DNA of 64,000 nucleotides from Streptomyces laurentii (lineage in GTDB: Bacteria; Actinomycetota; Actinomycetes; Streptomycetales; Streptomycetaceae). A program made the position numbers and the translations under genes. The stretch covers positions 310,001 to 374,000 of the forward strand of contig AP017424.1 of NCBI GenBank assembly GCA_002355495.1, in the 5' to 3' direction. Of this stretch, positions 8,356-16,931 are shown piece by piece. Position 1 is the first letter of the stretch. Every line of letters begins with the position of its first letter. The notes under the pieces are model-generated. The model was not told the DNA's origin and did not search any database. It saw only the letters and a list, made by a program, of their open reading frames with translations.

Positions 8356-9144
8356 CTAGATACGGGACTTTCGCACCGAGTGCCACGCCGCCCCGGTCAG
8401 CGCCCGCGCCGACCGGACCACCGAGAGCTGCTCGTGCTCGCGGTAGAGGTTCCAGTTGTACGGGATGAGGCTCAGCTTGTTCGAGGAGAGCGACCCGGCC
8501 CGCGCCGCGCGGTACACCGCCAGGGGCTCGCGCAGGGACCGGGCGGGGGTTCCGTCGCGCATGATCGACAGCCAGAGGGCGTAGTCCTGCCGCTTCGGCA
8601 TGTCCGGCATCAGCTTCGTCCCGACCACCCTGCGGTCGTACATGGCGGTCAGGGCGCCGATGTGGTCCTGGACCAGCATCGCGCGGTAGTCCACCTGCTC
8701 CGGTGCCCACACGACGCGCCCGTTCGCGACGAAGTCGGCGGCCTCCCCCTCGAACAGGGCCTCCATCTTGTAGTAGGAGGTGAACGTCAGGGGGGTCCCG
8801 GCCGTCGCGGCGAAGGCGAGCTGCTTCTCCAGCTTCGTCGGAAGCCACAGATCGTCGCTGTCGAGGAAGGCGACGTAGTCGCCCTTGGCCCGCTCGATGG
8901 CCAGGTTCCGGGCCCGGGCCGCGCCCCCTTGCCGGGGCGCCGCCTCCGGAAGGACCCGCCCGTCCTGCCAGGCGAACTCCTTCAGCAGGTCCATCGAGTC
9001 GTCCGAGGACGCGTCGTCGGTGATCAGCAGCTCGACATCGGTGTGGGTCTGTGCCAGCACCGACCGGACCGAGGCGCCGAGCGTGGCCGCCGAATTGTGG
9101 ACCGGCATCACCACGGAAACCAGCGGCACCGCAGCACTCCTCAT
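8356..9144 (-). CDS. Family 2 glycosyltransferase
   Basis: This 262-residue cytoplasmic inverting GT-A enzyme uses an activated sugar. It opens with PLVSVVMPVHNSAATLGASV, has the nucleotide-binding ITDDASSDDS, and the DxD-type metal motif in FLDSDDLWLP. The middle resembles TuaG-like transferases (FTSYYKM..., DRRVVG, KRQDYALWLSIMRDG), which act in teichuronic acid or capsule assembly in other bacteria. No other sugar genes are adjacent, so the acceptor is unknown. There are no membrane segments. Confidence 0.87.
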   Translation of the reverse strand: MRSAAVPLVSVVMPVHNSAATLGASVRSVLAQTHTDVELLITDDASSDDSMDLLKEFAWQDGRVLPEAAPRQGGAARARNLAIERAKGDYVAFLDSDDLWLPTKLEKQLAFAATAGTPLTFTSYYKMEALFEGEAADFVANGRVVWAPEQVDYRAMLVQDHIGALTAMYDRRVVGTKLMPDMPKRQDYALWLSIMRDGTPARSLREPLAVYRAARAGSLSSNKLSLIPYNWNLYREHEQLSVVRSARALTGAAWHSVRKSRI

Positions 9145-9667
9145 AGATCGCAGTCGTCAGGGAGGTCGTCGGCGTCGGCCCTGCTTCGACCACGGCGTTC
9201 GCCGCGCCGGGCGCCCTCGCCCCTCGCGGCCGAGGATATCGACCGACTTCCGCGGCACGTCACCCGGGTGCGCTCACGCCGTACGGGACCCGGCCGGCCA
9301 CTCGAACGCCGCCTCGTACAGGCTCGCAGTCAGGCTCATACGGAACCGCCCGACTCCTCGGCCGAAACTCCTTCCTCGCACTTGCCTTCGCGAACACCGC
9401 CTCTGCCCGCTCCCGTACGTTCCCGCTGGTCGGCCGACTCTCGGCCGGAGCGTGCACCCCTGGTGCCGCTCGCCTGTTCACGTCGGCGTAGCGTGGCGGA
9501 ATCTTCACTACCGCTGCATCGCGGAATTCATCTTTTCGGGTGTGTAGCCGATAAGCTCCCCACCGTGCCCGCGAGTTGACGGATCGTAACCGTTCAACTC
9601 GTGCTGCGTACTCATCGGTGCGGTGTCCGTGAGCACGCCCTGTTCGTCGTACATACGAAGGATGCAG
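9145..9667. other. Gene-free region upstream of the conservon
   Basis: About 520 bases without a convincing gene. It should hold the promoters of the glycosyltransferase (leftward) and the conservon (rightward). The only clear structure is an imperfect inverted repeat at 9573-9600 (GAGTTGA arm with TCAACTC partner, three more pairs after a bulge), 68 bases before cvnA. Confidence 0.5.
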
Positions 9668-11365
9668 ATGGAACTCGCCACTCCGCCTCCGACCGCACAG
9701 GCCCCCGCTGCCTGGCGCGGCTGGTGGCTGCTGCCACTGGGCCTCGGCGGTGGGACAGCAGCCGCCACGTTCATGAGTGCGGATCGGATATCGACGGCCG
9801 TCGCCGGACTCGCGGCGACAGCCGCGAGCGCCGTGTGCGTTCGCCTTCTCTTGCGGACACGTGCGCAGGAGGGCCGGGCCGCGGAGACCCACCGCGCCGA
9901 ATTGGCCCAGGCCTCGCAGCAGTGGCAGAAGCACGTCGCCGACATGGAGCGCCACACCTCTTCCGGAGTCGCCGACCAGGCGCGCCGGTACGAGGCGCAA
10001 CTGGCGGAGCAGGGCGCGGCGTTCGAGGCTCGGCTCGCGGAAGAGACCAGGGCCTTGCAGGAGCGCGCGGACCAGCTTCTGGCGGCGGTGGCCCGGCTCG
10101 GTGACGTACAACTGCCCGACGCGATGCGGCGGCTGCGCGATGGCGAGGCCATCGACGACATCCTGCCGCCCGGCGCGCACCGTTCGGCCGCCGATGCCGG
10201 ACTGCAGGCCGGACTGGACAAGATCCTCAAGGCCGCGTTGACCGGCATCGAGGCGGAGATCGACCGTTCGGCCTCCGCCGAGCAGGCCGTGATCAGTATC
10301 GGCAGCCGTATCCACGTTCTGACCAGCCTGCTGCGCGGCCGCCTGCACGAACTGCAGGGAGAGCACGGCCGGCTGCCGGCCGTCGCGAGGGGCCTGATGG
10401 AGCTGGACCAGGCCCTCGGTCCCGCCGACGGTCTCGCCGCCAGCATCGGCGTCCTCGCCGGCTCCGACCGCCCCGGCCGGCAGTGGCAGGAACCGCAGCC
10501 TCTGCTGAGTGTGGTGCGCGGCGGCGTCGGCCGGATCAAGGAATTCCAGCGCGTGGAGCTGCGCCGTCTGCCCGAACTGGGCGTCGACGGACGGCTGGTG
10601 GACCACCTCACGCTGCTCATCGCCCACCTGCTGGACAACGCCACGCGGTACTCGCCGCCCACCGAGCCGGTGGTCGTCTCCGGCAAGGAGGTCCCCAACG
10701 GTGTCGGCATCGAGATCCAGGACTCCGGCAAGGGCCTGAGCGAGGAGAAGAAGCGCGAGGTCGAGCACGCTCTGGCGGGCTCCGCGCCCGGCGCGGGCCT
10801 CGGCGGCATCTCGGAGGACGCCAACATCGGCCTGCGGGTCGTCGGCAAGATCGCCCGCCGCTACGGCATCCGCGTGACGTTCGCGGACTCGCCGTGGCTC
10901 GGCACCTCCGTCGTACTCGTCGTGCCCTACAAGTACTTCAGCCCGCTCGCGGCTCCCGTCGCGCCGAACGCGCCCGCCACACCGGCCGCACCGGCCGCAT
11001 CCGCCACGGCCACCGTGTCCTTCCCCGCGGTTCCCGAGGCCGAGGCGCCCGCGAGTGTCCCGTCCGAGGCCACGCCGGTGACCCCGCCCGCCGGCGGCGA
11101 TGCCACGGGCACCACGCCGGGCGGCCTGCCCCGGCGCCGGCGCCGCGCCGACGCGTCGTCCGCCGCGGCGGCGCCGTCCGAGCAAGCCGATCGTGCCACC
11201 GTCGACGCGGTGCCGTCGGACGCGTCCTTCGCCGGCCTCGCCGCGTTCGCCGCCGCCGGCCGTGACGCCCGTACCTCTGCCCCGGTGTCCCGGACCTCCG
11301 GGGCCGACCACGACACAACCGCTGGTGGACCGTCCACCGAGCACCGCACTGAAGAGAGCGACTAG
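9668..11365 (+). CDS. cvnA: Conservon sensor kinase-like protein CvnA
   Basis: This 565-residue membrane ATPase/kinase-like component leads a conservon. Two hydrophobic segments lie near residues 15-55. They are followed by a long helical stretch (LAQASQQWQKHVADMERH) and a HATPase domain near 300-430 with the N box HLLDNATRYSPP, the G1 box QDSGKGL and NIGLRVVGKIARRYG. The last 130 residues are Ala/Pro/Thr-rich and probably disordered. No HisKA phospho-acceptor block is obvious, as is usual for CvnA. Conservons are thought to form membrane complexes resembling eukaryotic GPCR-G protein systems and affect development and antibiotic production. The ATG at 9668 has GAAGG at proper spacing; the ATG at 9662 is an alternative. 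Confidence 0.9.
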   Translation: MELATPPPTAQAPAAWRGWWLLPLGLGGGTAAATFMSADRISTAVAGLAATAASAVCVRLLLRTRAQEGRAAETHRAELAQASQQWQKHVADMERHTSSGVADQARRYEAQLAEQGAAFEARLAEETRALQERADQLLAAVARLGDVQLPDAMRRLRDGEAIDDILPPGAHRSAADAGLQAGLDKILKAALTGIEAEIDRSASAEQAVISIGSRIHVLTSLLRGRLHELQGEHGRLPAVARGLMELDQALGPADGLAASIGVLAGSDRPGRQWQEPQPLLSVVRGGVGRIKEFQRVELRRLPELGVDGRLVDHLTLLIAHLLDNATRYSPPTEPVVVSGKEVPNGVGIEIQDSGKGLSEEKKREVEHALAGSAPGAGLGGISEDANIGLRVVGKIARRYGIRVTFADSPWLGTSVVLVVPYKYFSPLAAPVAPNAPATPAAPAASATATVSFPAVPEAEAPASVPSEATPVTPPAGGDATGTTPGGLPRRRRRADASSAAAAPSEQADRATVDAVPSDASFAGLAAFAAAGRDARTSAPVSRTSGADHDTTAGGPSTEHRTEESD

Positions 11366-11370
11366 CCCCC

Positions 11371-11781
11371 ATGACGTACCAGGGATCCGACGTGAGCTGG
11401 GCGCTGCACGACCTTGTGGACAGCTTCAAGGAGGTCCGCTTCGCCGTCGTGGCATCGAGCGACGGAACGGCCATCGCCGGCCACGGCGCCGACGACCCCG
11501 ATGACGTGGACCGCTTCGCCGCCGTGGTGGCCGGACTGCAGTCGCTGGCCACCCCGGTCGCCAAGCAGTTCCCCGAGCACGGAGGGCAGCTGCGCCTGGC
11601 GATGATCGAAGTCGACGGCGGTCATCTCTTCGTGGTCCGCGCGGGTGTGGAGACCTATCTCGGGGTCGTGGCCCGCGAGGGCCTCGACCAGGGCCTGCTC
11701 GGTCACCAGATGCAGGATCTCGCCCGCCGTATGGGCGAGCTCCTGGGTACCACGCCGCGCCGGGAGGAGCCCTCTGAATGA
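11371..11781 (+). CDS. cvnB: Roadblock/LC7 protein CvnB
   Basis: This 136-residue roadblock/LC7-fold protein is the second conservon component. Characteristic text is HDLVDSFKEVRFAVVASSDG at the start and GGQLRLAMIEVDGGHLFVV in the middle. In MglB-like and conservon systems such proteins act on, or anchor, the partner small GTPase (CvnD here). It starts five bases after cvnA and its stop overlaps the cvnC start (ATGA), so the genes are translated as a unit. Confidence 0.92.
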   Translation: MTYQGSDVSWALHDLVDSFKEVRFAVVASSDGTAIAGHGADDPDDVDRFAAVVAGLQSLATPVAKQFPEHGGQLRLAMIEVDGGHLFVVRAGVETYLGVVAREGLDQGLLGHQMQDLARRMGELLGTTPRREEPSE

Positions 11782-12149
11782 GTGCCCCCCGCGGCCCGGT
11801 CGATCCGTCCGGTCTCGAGCGTTATTACGTCCTCACCGGAGGACGTAGCGGACCGGGCGGGTCGGCCACGACTCTCGACGTGGCGACGCTGGTGGTCTCA
11901 CGGGCCGCTCCCGCACCGGGAATGCAGCACGAGCACGAGGAGATCCTCCGGCTGTGCCGCGCCCCGCTGGCGGTGGCCGAGGTCAGTGCCCACCTCCGCC
12001 TGCCCTTCAACATTGTCGCGGTGCTGTTGTCCGACCTGATCCAGGACGACCGTATCGAAGCTCGTGACCCCATCCCGGCAGGCGCTGGTGGCAGGCACGA
12101 CGTCAAGCTCCTCGAGGAGGTACTCCGTGGGCTCAGAGCAAGGCTTTGA
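11778..12149 (+). CDS. cvnC: DUF742 protein CvnC
   Basis: This is a 123-residue DUF742 protein, the third conservon component. It has the family hallmarks RYYVLTGGR near the start, EHEEILRLCRAPLAVAEVSA (winged-helix-like) and RLPFNIVAVLLSDLI. Its biochemical role is unknown; in the conservon model it links CvnA/B to the GTPase. It overlaps cvnB by four bases and its 3' end overlaps the cvnD start by 23 bases. Confidence 0.92.
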   Translation: MSAPRGPVDPSGLERYYVLTGGRSGPGGSATTLDVATLVVSRAAPAPGMQHEHEEILRLCRAPLAVAEVSAHLRLPFNIVAVLLSDLIQDDRIEARDPIPAGAGGRHDVKLLEEVLRGLRARL

Positions 12150-12735
12150 CCCATCCTGGCGGCCGGCCGGCGAAGACGCCCGCTCGGTGAAGGTGATGAT
12201 CGCCGGGGGTTTCGGCACAGGCAAGACCACGATGGTCCGCTCGGTCAGCGATATCGAGCCACTGACCACCGAGGAGACCCTGACGCAGGCCAGTGCCGGC
12301 GTCGACAATCTCATCGGTGTCACGGACAAGACCCACACCACGGTCAGCCTGGACTTCGGCAAGATCGCTCTCAACGATTCACTGATGCTGTATTTGTTCG
12401 GCACACCGGGTCAGGAGCGGTTCTGGTTCCTGTGGAACGGGCTGTTCAAGGGCGCCCTCGGCGCGGTCGTCCTGGTGGACACCCGGAGACTGGACACCAG
12501 CTTCCGGGCGATCGAGGAGATGGAGCGGCAGAACGTTCCCTTCGTGGTCGCGCTCAACGTCTTCCCGGACTCCCGTGACTTCCCGTTCGACGAGATACGC
12601 GACGCCCTGGACGTTCCCGCGCACACGCCGGTCGTCGCGTTCGACGCCCGGGACCGGGCCGCCAGCCGTGAAGTGCTCGTCACTCTGGTTCAGTATCTGA
12701 AGGACCACTCGGCCGCAGCCCTGGAGCCCCGATGA
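12127..12735 (+). CDS. cvnD: Conservon small GTPase CvnD
   Basis: This 202-residue Ras-like/MglA-type GTPase is the output switch of the conservon. The P-loop is GGFGTGKTT, the switch II region is LFGTPGQERFWFLW, and the position of the usual NKxD base-recognition motif reads LNVFPDS, a deviation usual for this family. The GTG at 12127 is chosen for GAGGAGG seven bases upstream and because the following residues fit CvnD. It overlaps cvnC, and its stop overlaps the P450 start by four bases, so the P450 is coupled to the signalling unit. Confidence 0.92.
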   Translation: MGSEQGFDPSWRPAGEDARSVKVMIAGGFGTGKTTMVRSVSDIEPLTTEETLTQASAGVDNLIGVTDKTHTTVSLDFGKIALNDSLMLYLFGTPGQERFWFLWNGLFKGALGAVVLVDTRRLDTSFRAIEEMERQNVPFVVALNVFPDSRDFPFDEIRDALDVPAHTPVVAFDARDRAASREVLVTLVQYLKDHSAAALEPR

Positions 12736-13976
12736 ACGACGAGACGCTGACCGGACCGGAAGCCGCGGGCTGCCCCGTCACCGGAGGTACGGACGCCGTC
12801 CGGCTCTACGGTCCGGAGGCGGCCACCGATCCCCATGTGATCTACGGGCGGTTGCGGGAGAAGCACGGCTCCGTCGCTCCCGTACTGCTGGAGGGCGACG
12901 TCCGCGCCTGGCTGGTTCTCGGCTACCGGGAGAACCGGCGGGTGCTGGACAACCCGCTGCAGTTCAGCCGTGATTCGCGGATCTGGACCGACTTCCGGGA
13001 CGGCCGGGTCGAGGCGGCGTCCCCGCTGATGCAGATGGTGGGCTGGCGTCCGGACTGTGTCTCGCAGGACGGCGAGCCGCACCGCCGGCTGCGTGGGGCC
13101 GTGAACGACAGTCTGTACGCGATGGCCGGCCGCGGCATCCGCCGTCACATCACGCACTTCGCGAACAAGCAGATCGACGCGTTCATCGACGCGGGCCGGG
13201 CCGATCTGGTGGCCGACTTCGCCGAGTACCTGCCGATGCTGGTCCTCACCCGCGTCTACGGGCTCGCCGAGCGGGAAGGGCGCACCCTCGCCGAGTCCAG
13301 CAAGCAGGTGATCAAGGGTGGTGCGGACGCCCTCGCGCACAACGAGCGCATCATGGGCATCCTCGGCGAACTCGCCGCGCGTAAACGTGCGGAGCCCGGG
13401 GCCGACTTCGCCTCGAGTCTGATCGAGCACGGTTCCGGGCTCGACGAGGAGGAGATCGTCAACCATCTGCGCCTGGTCCTGATCACCGCCCACACCACGA
13501 CCAGCAATCTGCTGGCCCGCGTCCTCCAGCTCGTCCTCACCGAGACGTCCTGGCTGTCCGGCCTGGTGAGCGGGCAGCTGAGCCTGTCCGCGGTCGTGGA
13601 GAAGGTGATGTGGGACTCCCCGCCGCTCGCCGTGCTGCCGGGCCGGTTCGCCACCGCCGACCTGGAACTCGGCGGATGCCCGGTCAAGGAGGGCGATCTT
13701 CTGGTGCTGGGCCTCACGGCCGGCAATCACGATCCGGCCATCCGCCCCGACACCGCTGTGTCGGTCCAGGGGAACGCCTCGCACCTGGCCTTCAGCGCGG
13801 GCCCGCACGAATGCCCCGGGCAGGGCATCGGCCAGGCCATCATCGAGACGTCGGTCAACATCCTGCTGCACCGGCTGCCGAAGCTGCGCCTGGCCGTGCC
13901 GCCGTCGGAGCTCACCTCCACGGCGTCCACCTGGGAGTCGCGGCTGGACAGCCTGCCGGTCGAGTTCGCCGTCTGA
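12732..13976 (+). CDS. Conservon-linked cytochrome P450, CYP157-like, lacking ExxR
   Basis: This is a 414-residue soluble P450. The heme-binding loop FSAGPHECPG is intact (Cys361). The K-helix motif reads E290-K-V-M-W, so the Arg of ExxR is replaced by Met. The I-helix reads TAHTTT (252-257), with Thr where the acid of the acid-alcohol pair usually sits. CYP157 enzymes, which are linked to conservons, are known to lack ExxR, so the family assignment is natural. The start overlaps the cvnD stop (ATGA). The facing terpene cyclase could supply its substrate (inference); alternatively the protein has a regulatory or very specialised heme role. Confidence 0.88.
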   Translation: MNDETLTGPEAAGCPVTGGTDAVRLYGPEAATDPHVIYGRLREKHGSVAPVLLEGDVRAWLVLGYRENRRVLDNPLQFSRDSRIWTDFRDGRVEAASPLMQMVGWRPDCVSQDGEPHRRLRGAVNDSLYAMAGRGIRRHITHFANKQIDAFIDAGRADLVADFAEYLPMLVLTRVYGLAEREGRTLAESSKQVIKGGADALAHNERIMGILGELAARKRAEPGADFASSLIEHGSGLDEEEIVNHLRLVLITAHTTTSNLLARVLQLVLTETSWLSGLVSGQLSLSAVVEKVMWDSPPLAVLPGRFATADLELGGCPVKEGDLLVLGLTAGNHDPAIRPDTAVSVQGNASHLAFSAGPHECPGQGIGQAIIETSVNILLHRLPKLRLAVPPSELTSTASTWESRLDSLPVEFAV

Positions 13977-13980
13977 CGGT

Positions 13981-14010
13981 GCCACCCCGGCGGTCCGCTG
14001 CCGGGGTGGC
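13981..14010. terminator. Bidirectional terminator between P450 and terpene cyclase
   Basis: An 11-bp perfect stem (GCCACCCCGGC with GCCGGGGTGGC) and an eight-base loop lie between two convergent stop codons. Confidence 0.75.
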
Positions 14011-14019
14011 GTCCTCGCT

Positions 14020-15051
14020 TCACATGGTCAGCAGGTCGTCCACGGCGCCCCGCCCGGCCAGTTCGGCCGTGGCCACCGGACCGGTCTTGTCAGCGGCGTA
14101 CCGGCCGCTGGTCAGCGCCCACTCGTAGTTGCCGTTGATCCAGTGCCGGATGGCCTCCACGCCCTTCTGCACCCGGTCCCGTTCCTCGGCGTCGAGGCCC
14201 AGTTCGTCGCACATCTTCGGGACACGGGTCTCGAGGTCGAGGTACTCCTTGAGGCAGTCCGTCGTCATGCGGTACGCCTCGTCGGCGGCCTCCTCCCACG
14301 TGCAGTCCCGCTCCCTGCGCAGGACGGCTATGAGGTTGTGGCCGTCCCCGCGGCGCCGCTCGCGCTCGAAGGAGTGGATGTCGTTCATGAAGCCGATGGT
14401 GTCCGCGGCCAGATCCCGCAGCCGCTCCATGACCGGATGCGCCATCGCCGCGACCGGCACCTCGAAGCGGCTGCTGCGCTCGCCCGCGTCGATGCTGTGA
14501 TGGATGCCGACGGTCCGGCGGCGGAACTCGGTGTACGCGTCCAGCCCGAGGCTTCCGGCCAGCCCGCGGGCGGCGAGGTCCACCTCCTCGCAGTGCGCCA
14601 CCAGGAAGCGCCCCCAGGAGGCTGCGAACCGGGTCTGCCAGGCCAGGGACATCCCCTGGGACAGGGACTCCCAGACCTCCGCCCAGGCCAGGGTGATGGG
14701 GCAGACCACCCTCGGCTCGGTACCCGCCGGGCGCAGCGGCGTGGCGATCAGCTCGCGCGCCACCTCCGCCACCCGGTCCGCCCGGTCCGGTTGGCCGGCG
14801 TCGAACTGATCATCGAACAGGAAGGCCAGGGAGAACCAGTTCATCAACACGACCAGGTCATCCGCCGAGGCGTGCGGATAGGTACGGGCCGCGGCCTCCG
14901 CCAGGTCCCAGGACTGGTACTCCGCGAAGCCGGCCTCACTGCGCACCAGTCCCCGGTCCCGTACCCAGAGCAGATGACGCTCGCGGGCGTACTCCAGATG
15001 GGGGCTGACTGGCGTACTGAAGGGAAGGTCGAACAGCACATCCTGAGGCAT
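14020..15051 (-). CDS. Class I terpene cyclase (sesquiterpene synthase type)
   Basis: This 343-residue enzyme ionises and cyclises a prenyl diphosphate, probably farnesyl diphosphate, using Mg. The Asp-rich motif is DDQFD (80-84), the NSE triad is NDIHSFERE (223-231), and the C-terminal Arg-Tyr pair is at 317-318 (TSGRY). The start MPQDVLFDLPF resembles other bacterial sesquiterpene synthases. The product cannot be read from sequence. It is convergent with the conservon P450, and similar conservon/P450/terpene cyclase neighbourhoods are known in Streptomyces, which suggests a shared small-molecule function. Confidence 0.9.
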   Translation of the reverse strand: MPQDVLFDLPFSTPVSPHLEYARERHLLWVRDRGLVRSEAGFAEYQSWDLAEAAARTYPHASADDLVVLMNWFSLAFLFDDQFDAGQPDRADRVAEVARELIATPLRPAGTEPRVVCPITLAWAEVWESLSQGMSLAWQTRFAASWGRFLVAHCEEVDLAARGLAGSLGLDAYTEFRRRTVGIHHSIDAGERSSRFEVPVAAMAHPVMERLRDLAADTIGFMNDIHSFERERRRGDGHNLIAVLRRERDCTWEEAADEAYRMTTDCLKEYLDLETRVPKMCDELGLDAEERDRVQKGVEAIRHWINGNYEWALTSGRYAADKTGPVATAELAGRGAVDDLLTM

Positions 15052-15118
15052 ACGCGTTTCCTTTCACCCAAGCGGAACGCAGAGCGACCAACCGGACTCC
15101 CTGCGTACGCGAACGTGG

Positions 15119-15133
15119 GTTCATCGTATGAAC
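15119..15133. promoter_or_regulatory. Candidate operator upstream of the terpene cyclase
   Basis: A perfect inverted repeat GTTCAT-CGT-ATGAAC lies 68 bases upstream of the terpene cyclase start, in its presumed promoter. No regulator can be assigned. Confidence 0.4.
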
Positions 15134-15772
15134 GTTGAAACGGAACCCGACAGGAGGGTGCGCCCTAAAGGATCTTCACCGCGCCCCGTCAGGCGCTCGG
15201 TCACGGAGCGGCGCGAACCCGGCCCTCACCGACACGCTCCGTAGGTCGTTCCGCCGGTGACCTCTCTCGCCAAGGTGGCCGCGCGGGCGGGGAATTGCGG
15301 AATCCGGACACACTGAGGCTCGACGGGAACGTCACCGCCCGGCCTTCCAGCGGCCCGCCCTCCCGCGCCGAGGGCGCATCCGCCTCGGCCGCCTCAGAAC
15401 GCGTAAGTGGCATATCTGTGCGCGCTCGTGATCTCACGTCACGCATTGCGCCATGGCGCCCACCCGCGAACTCCACTCCCCCAGGTCATCCTTGATGGAG
15501 CGTCAAGCAGGCTGGCGTCCCGTCGGTGTCCCGTCGGCGTCGGCGTCGCCGCGAACCGCTCCGAGGCGCGGAGAACGCGAAGCCGGGGCGCCGGCTCCGC
15601 CGCCCCGGCTCGCCCAGAACAGCACCTGCGCGTCGACCGTCACCGGCAGCAGCGGCCGCAGGCCGTCGGCCTATCAGGCGGTAGCCGCTCCGGAATCCGG
15701 TGCGCTTCCCTTCCGGGGCACACTTACGCGACTGACGTTGATTAAACGACACGTGTCGAATAACGTGAGTGT
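15134..15772. other. Gene-free region between terpene cyclase and DsbA-like gene
   Basis: About 640 bases without a supported gene; the short open frames here have poor codon structure. The one notable element is the perfect palindrome CGACACGTGTCG at 15747-15758, 14 bases before the next start codon, a candidate operator or ribosome-access control site for that gene. Confidence 0.45.
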
Positions 15773-16798
15773 ATGAGGCACATCGAAGTGTGGGCGGACG
15801 TGGTCTGCGCCTGGGCGTACATCGGCAAGCGGCGACTGGCCGCGGCCCTTGAAGAGGCCGCCATCCTCCTTGAGAAGCGGGACGGCGAACCCGTCGAGGT
15901 GGTGTGGCGGCCGTTCCGGATCGACCCCACGGCACCGGCCGAGGCGGAACCACTGGAGGAGGCGCTGCGAGACCCGGTGACGGACACGGCGCTGCAGGGC
16001 TGCGCACCCGGGACGACCGTGGCCGAGAACCATGCCAGGGTCTCGGAGATCGCCGCCGCCGAGGGGCTCGGGCCGCGCTGGGGCGCGGCATGGCGGGCCT
16101 CCAGTCATGACGCGCACCGGCTGATCGCCCTCGCGTACGAGCAGGGCGGAGCCGCCCTTCAGGACGCCGTACTGGAAGGGGTGCTGCGAGCCCACTTCGT
16201 CGAGCAGAGGGACATCAGCCGAACGGAGACACTCCGGGAGATCGCCTCCACGGCCGGGTTCGCTGAAGGAGCCCGGCTCCTGGACGAGGGCGGGGCCGAG
16301 GAATACGTACGGGAGACCCTGCTCCGGGGCAAGGCGATCGGGGTGACGACCTCGCCGACCCTGGTGATCGGCGGGGAGGCACTCGCCGGAGCCCACGCGC
16401 CCGAGGTGATCGCACGGTTCGTGGCCCGGGCCGCGGCCGAGCCACGACGGGAACTGCCGGCCGAGGTCGAACGGCTGAGGCTGGCCGAGGCGCTGCTCGA
16501 CAAGGGGGATCCACTGGGCTGCCTGACCCTGCTGGGCGCGCTGATGGAGGAGTACCCCGAGGAGCGGAGCGTACGGATGCTCGCCGCGCGTGCCCACTTC
16601 CACTCGGCGCAGCTCTCGCGGGCGCGCGGCGAGCTGGAGACGCTGGTGGCGCAGAACCCCGACGACGCGTATGCCCGGCTACTGCTGGGCCGGACCCTGG
16701 AACGACAGGGGGCCAAGGAGGAAGCCACGCCGCATCTGCGGATCGCCGCCGCGATGAATCCCGAGTACGGCACGGCGGGCGGGCCCGCGCCGGCGTGA
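15773..16798 (+). CDS. DsbA/FrnE-like thioredoxin-fold protein fused to TPR repeats
   Basis: This is a 341-residue fusion. Residues 1-215 match the FrnE/DsbA oxidoreductase family (DVVCAWAYIGKRR at the start, GVTTSPTLVIGGEAL with the cis-Pro loop). The canonical CPWC active site is CAWA (Cys12, Ala15), so the resolving Cys is missing. Residues 225-335 form helical TPR-like repeats (ARAHFHSAQLSRARGELETL, LLGRTLERQGAKEEATPHL), as in thioredoxin-TPR hybrids such as CnoX/YbbN. There is no signal peptide, so it is cytoplasmic. A monothiol enzyme, a chaperone holdase or a non-redox isomerase (the GST-kappa/HCCA isomerase relatives) are all possible. Confidence 0.8.
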   Translation: MRHIEVWADVVCAWAYIGKRRLAAALEEAAILLEKRDGEPVEVVWRPFRIDPTAPAEAEPLEEALRDPVTDTALQGCAPGTTVAENHARVSEIAAAEGLGPRWGAAWRASSHDAHRLIALAYEQGGAALQDAVLEGVLRAHFVEQRDISRTETLREIASTAGFAEGARLLDEGGAEEYVRETLLRGKAIGVTTSPTLVIGGEALAGAHAPEVIARFVARAAAEPRRELPAEVERLRLAEALLDKGDPLGCLTLLGALMEEYPEERSVRMLAARAHFHSAQLSRARGELETLVAQNPDDAYARLLLGRTLERQGAKEEATPHLRIAAAMNPEYGTAGGPAPA

Positions 16799-16931
16799 CC
16801 TCGGGTGCCGTCGCCACACGTATGTGGCCGGCTGCACGACCGAAGCGACCGACGCAATGGGCGACTGGCGATGACCGCCACTCAAAAGACGAACGTTGTA
16901 TTTCCGTCACACGATATGGAAACGTGACCTC

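Noticed and set aside
9260..11344. Long minus-strand frame opposite cvnA
   Set aside because: Shadow of the conservon kinase, with Gly/Arg-rich repeats and no domain.
15201..15745. Two short open frames in the spacer before the DsbA-like gene
   Set aside because: Arg/Pro/Ser-rich, no ribosome site, overlapping each other, no family likeness.
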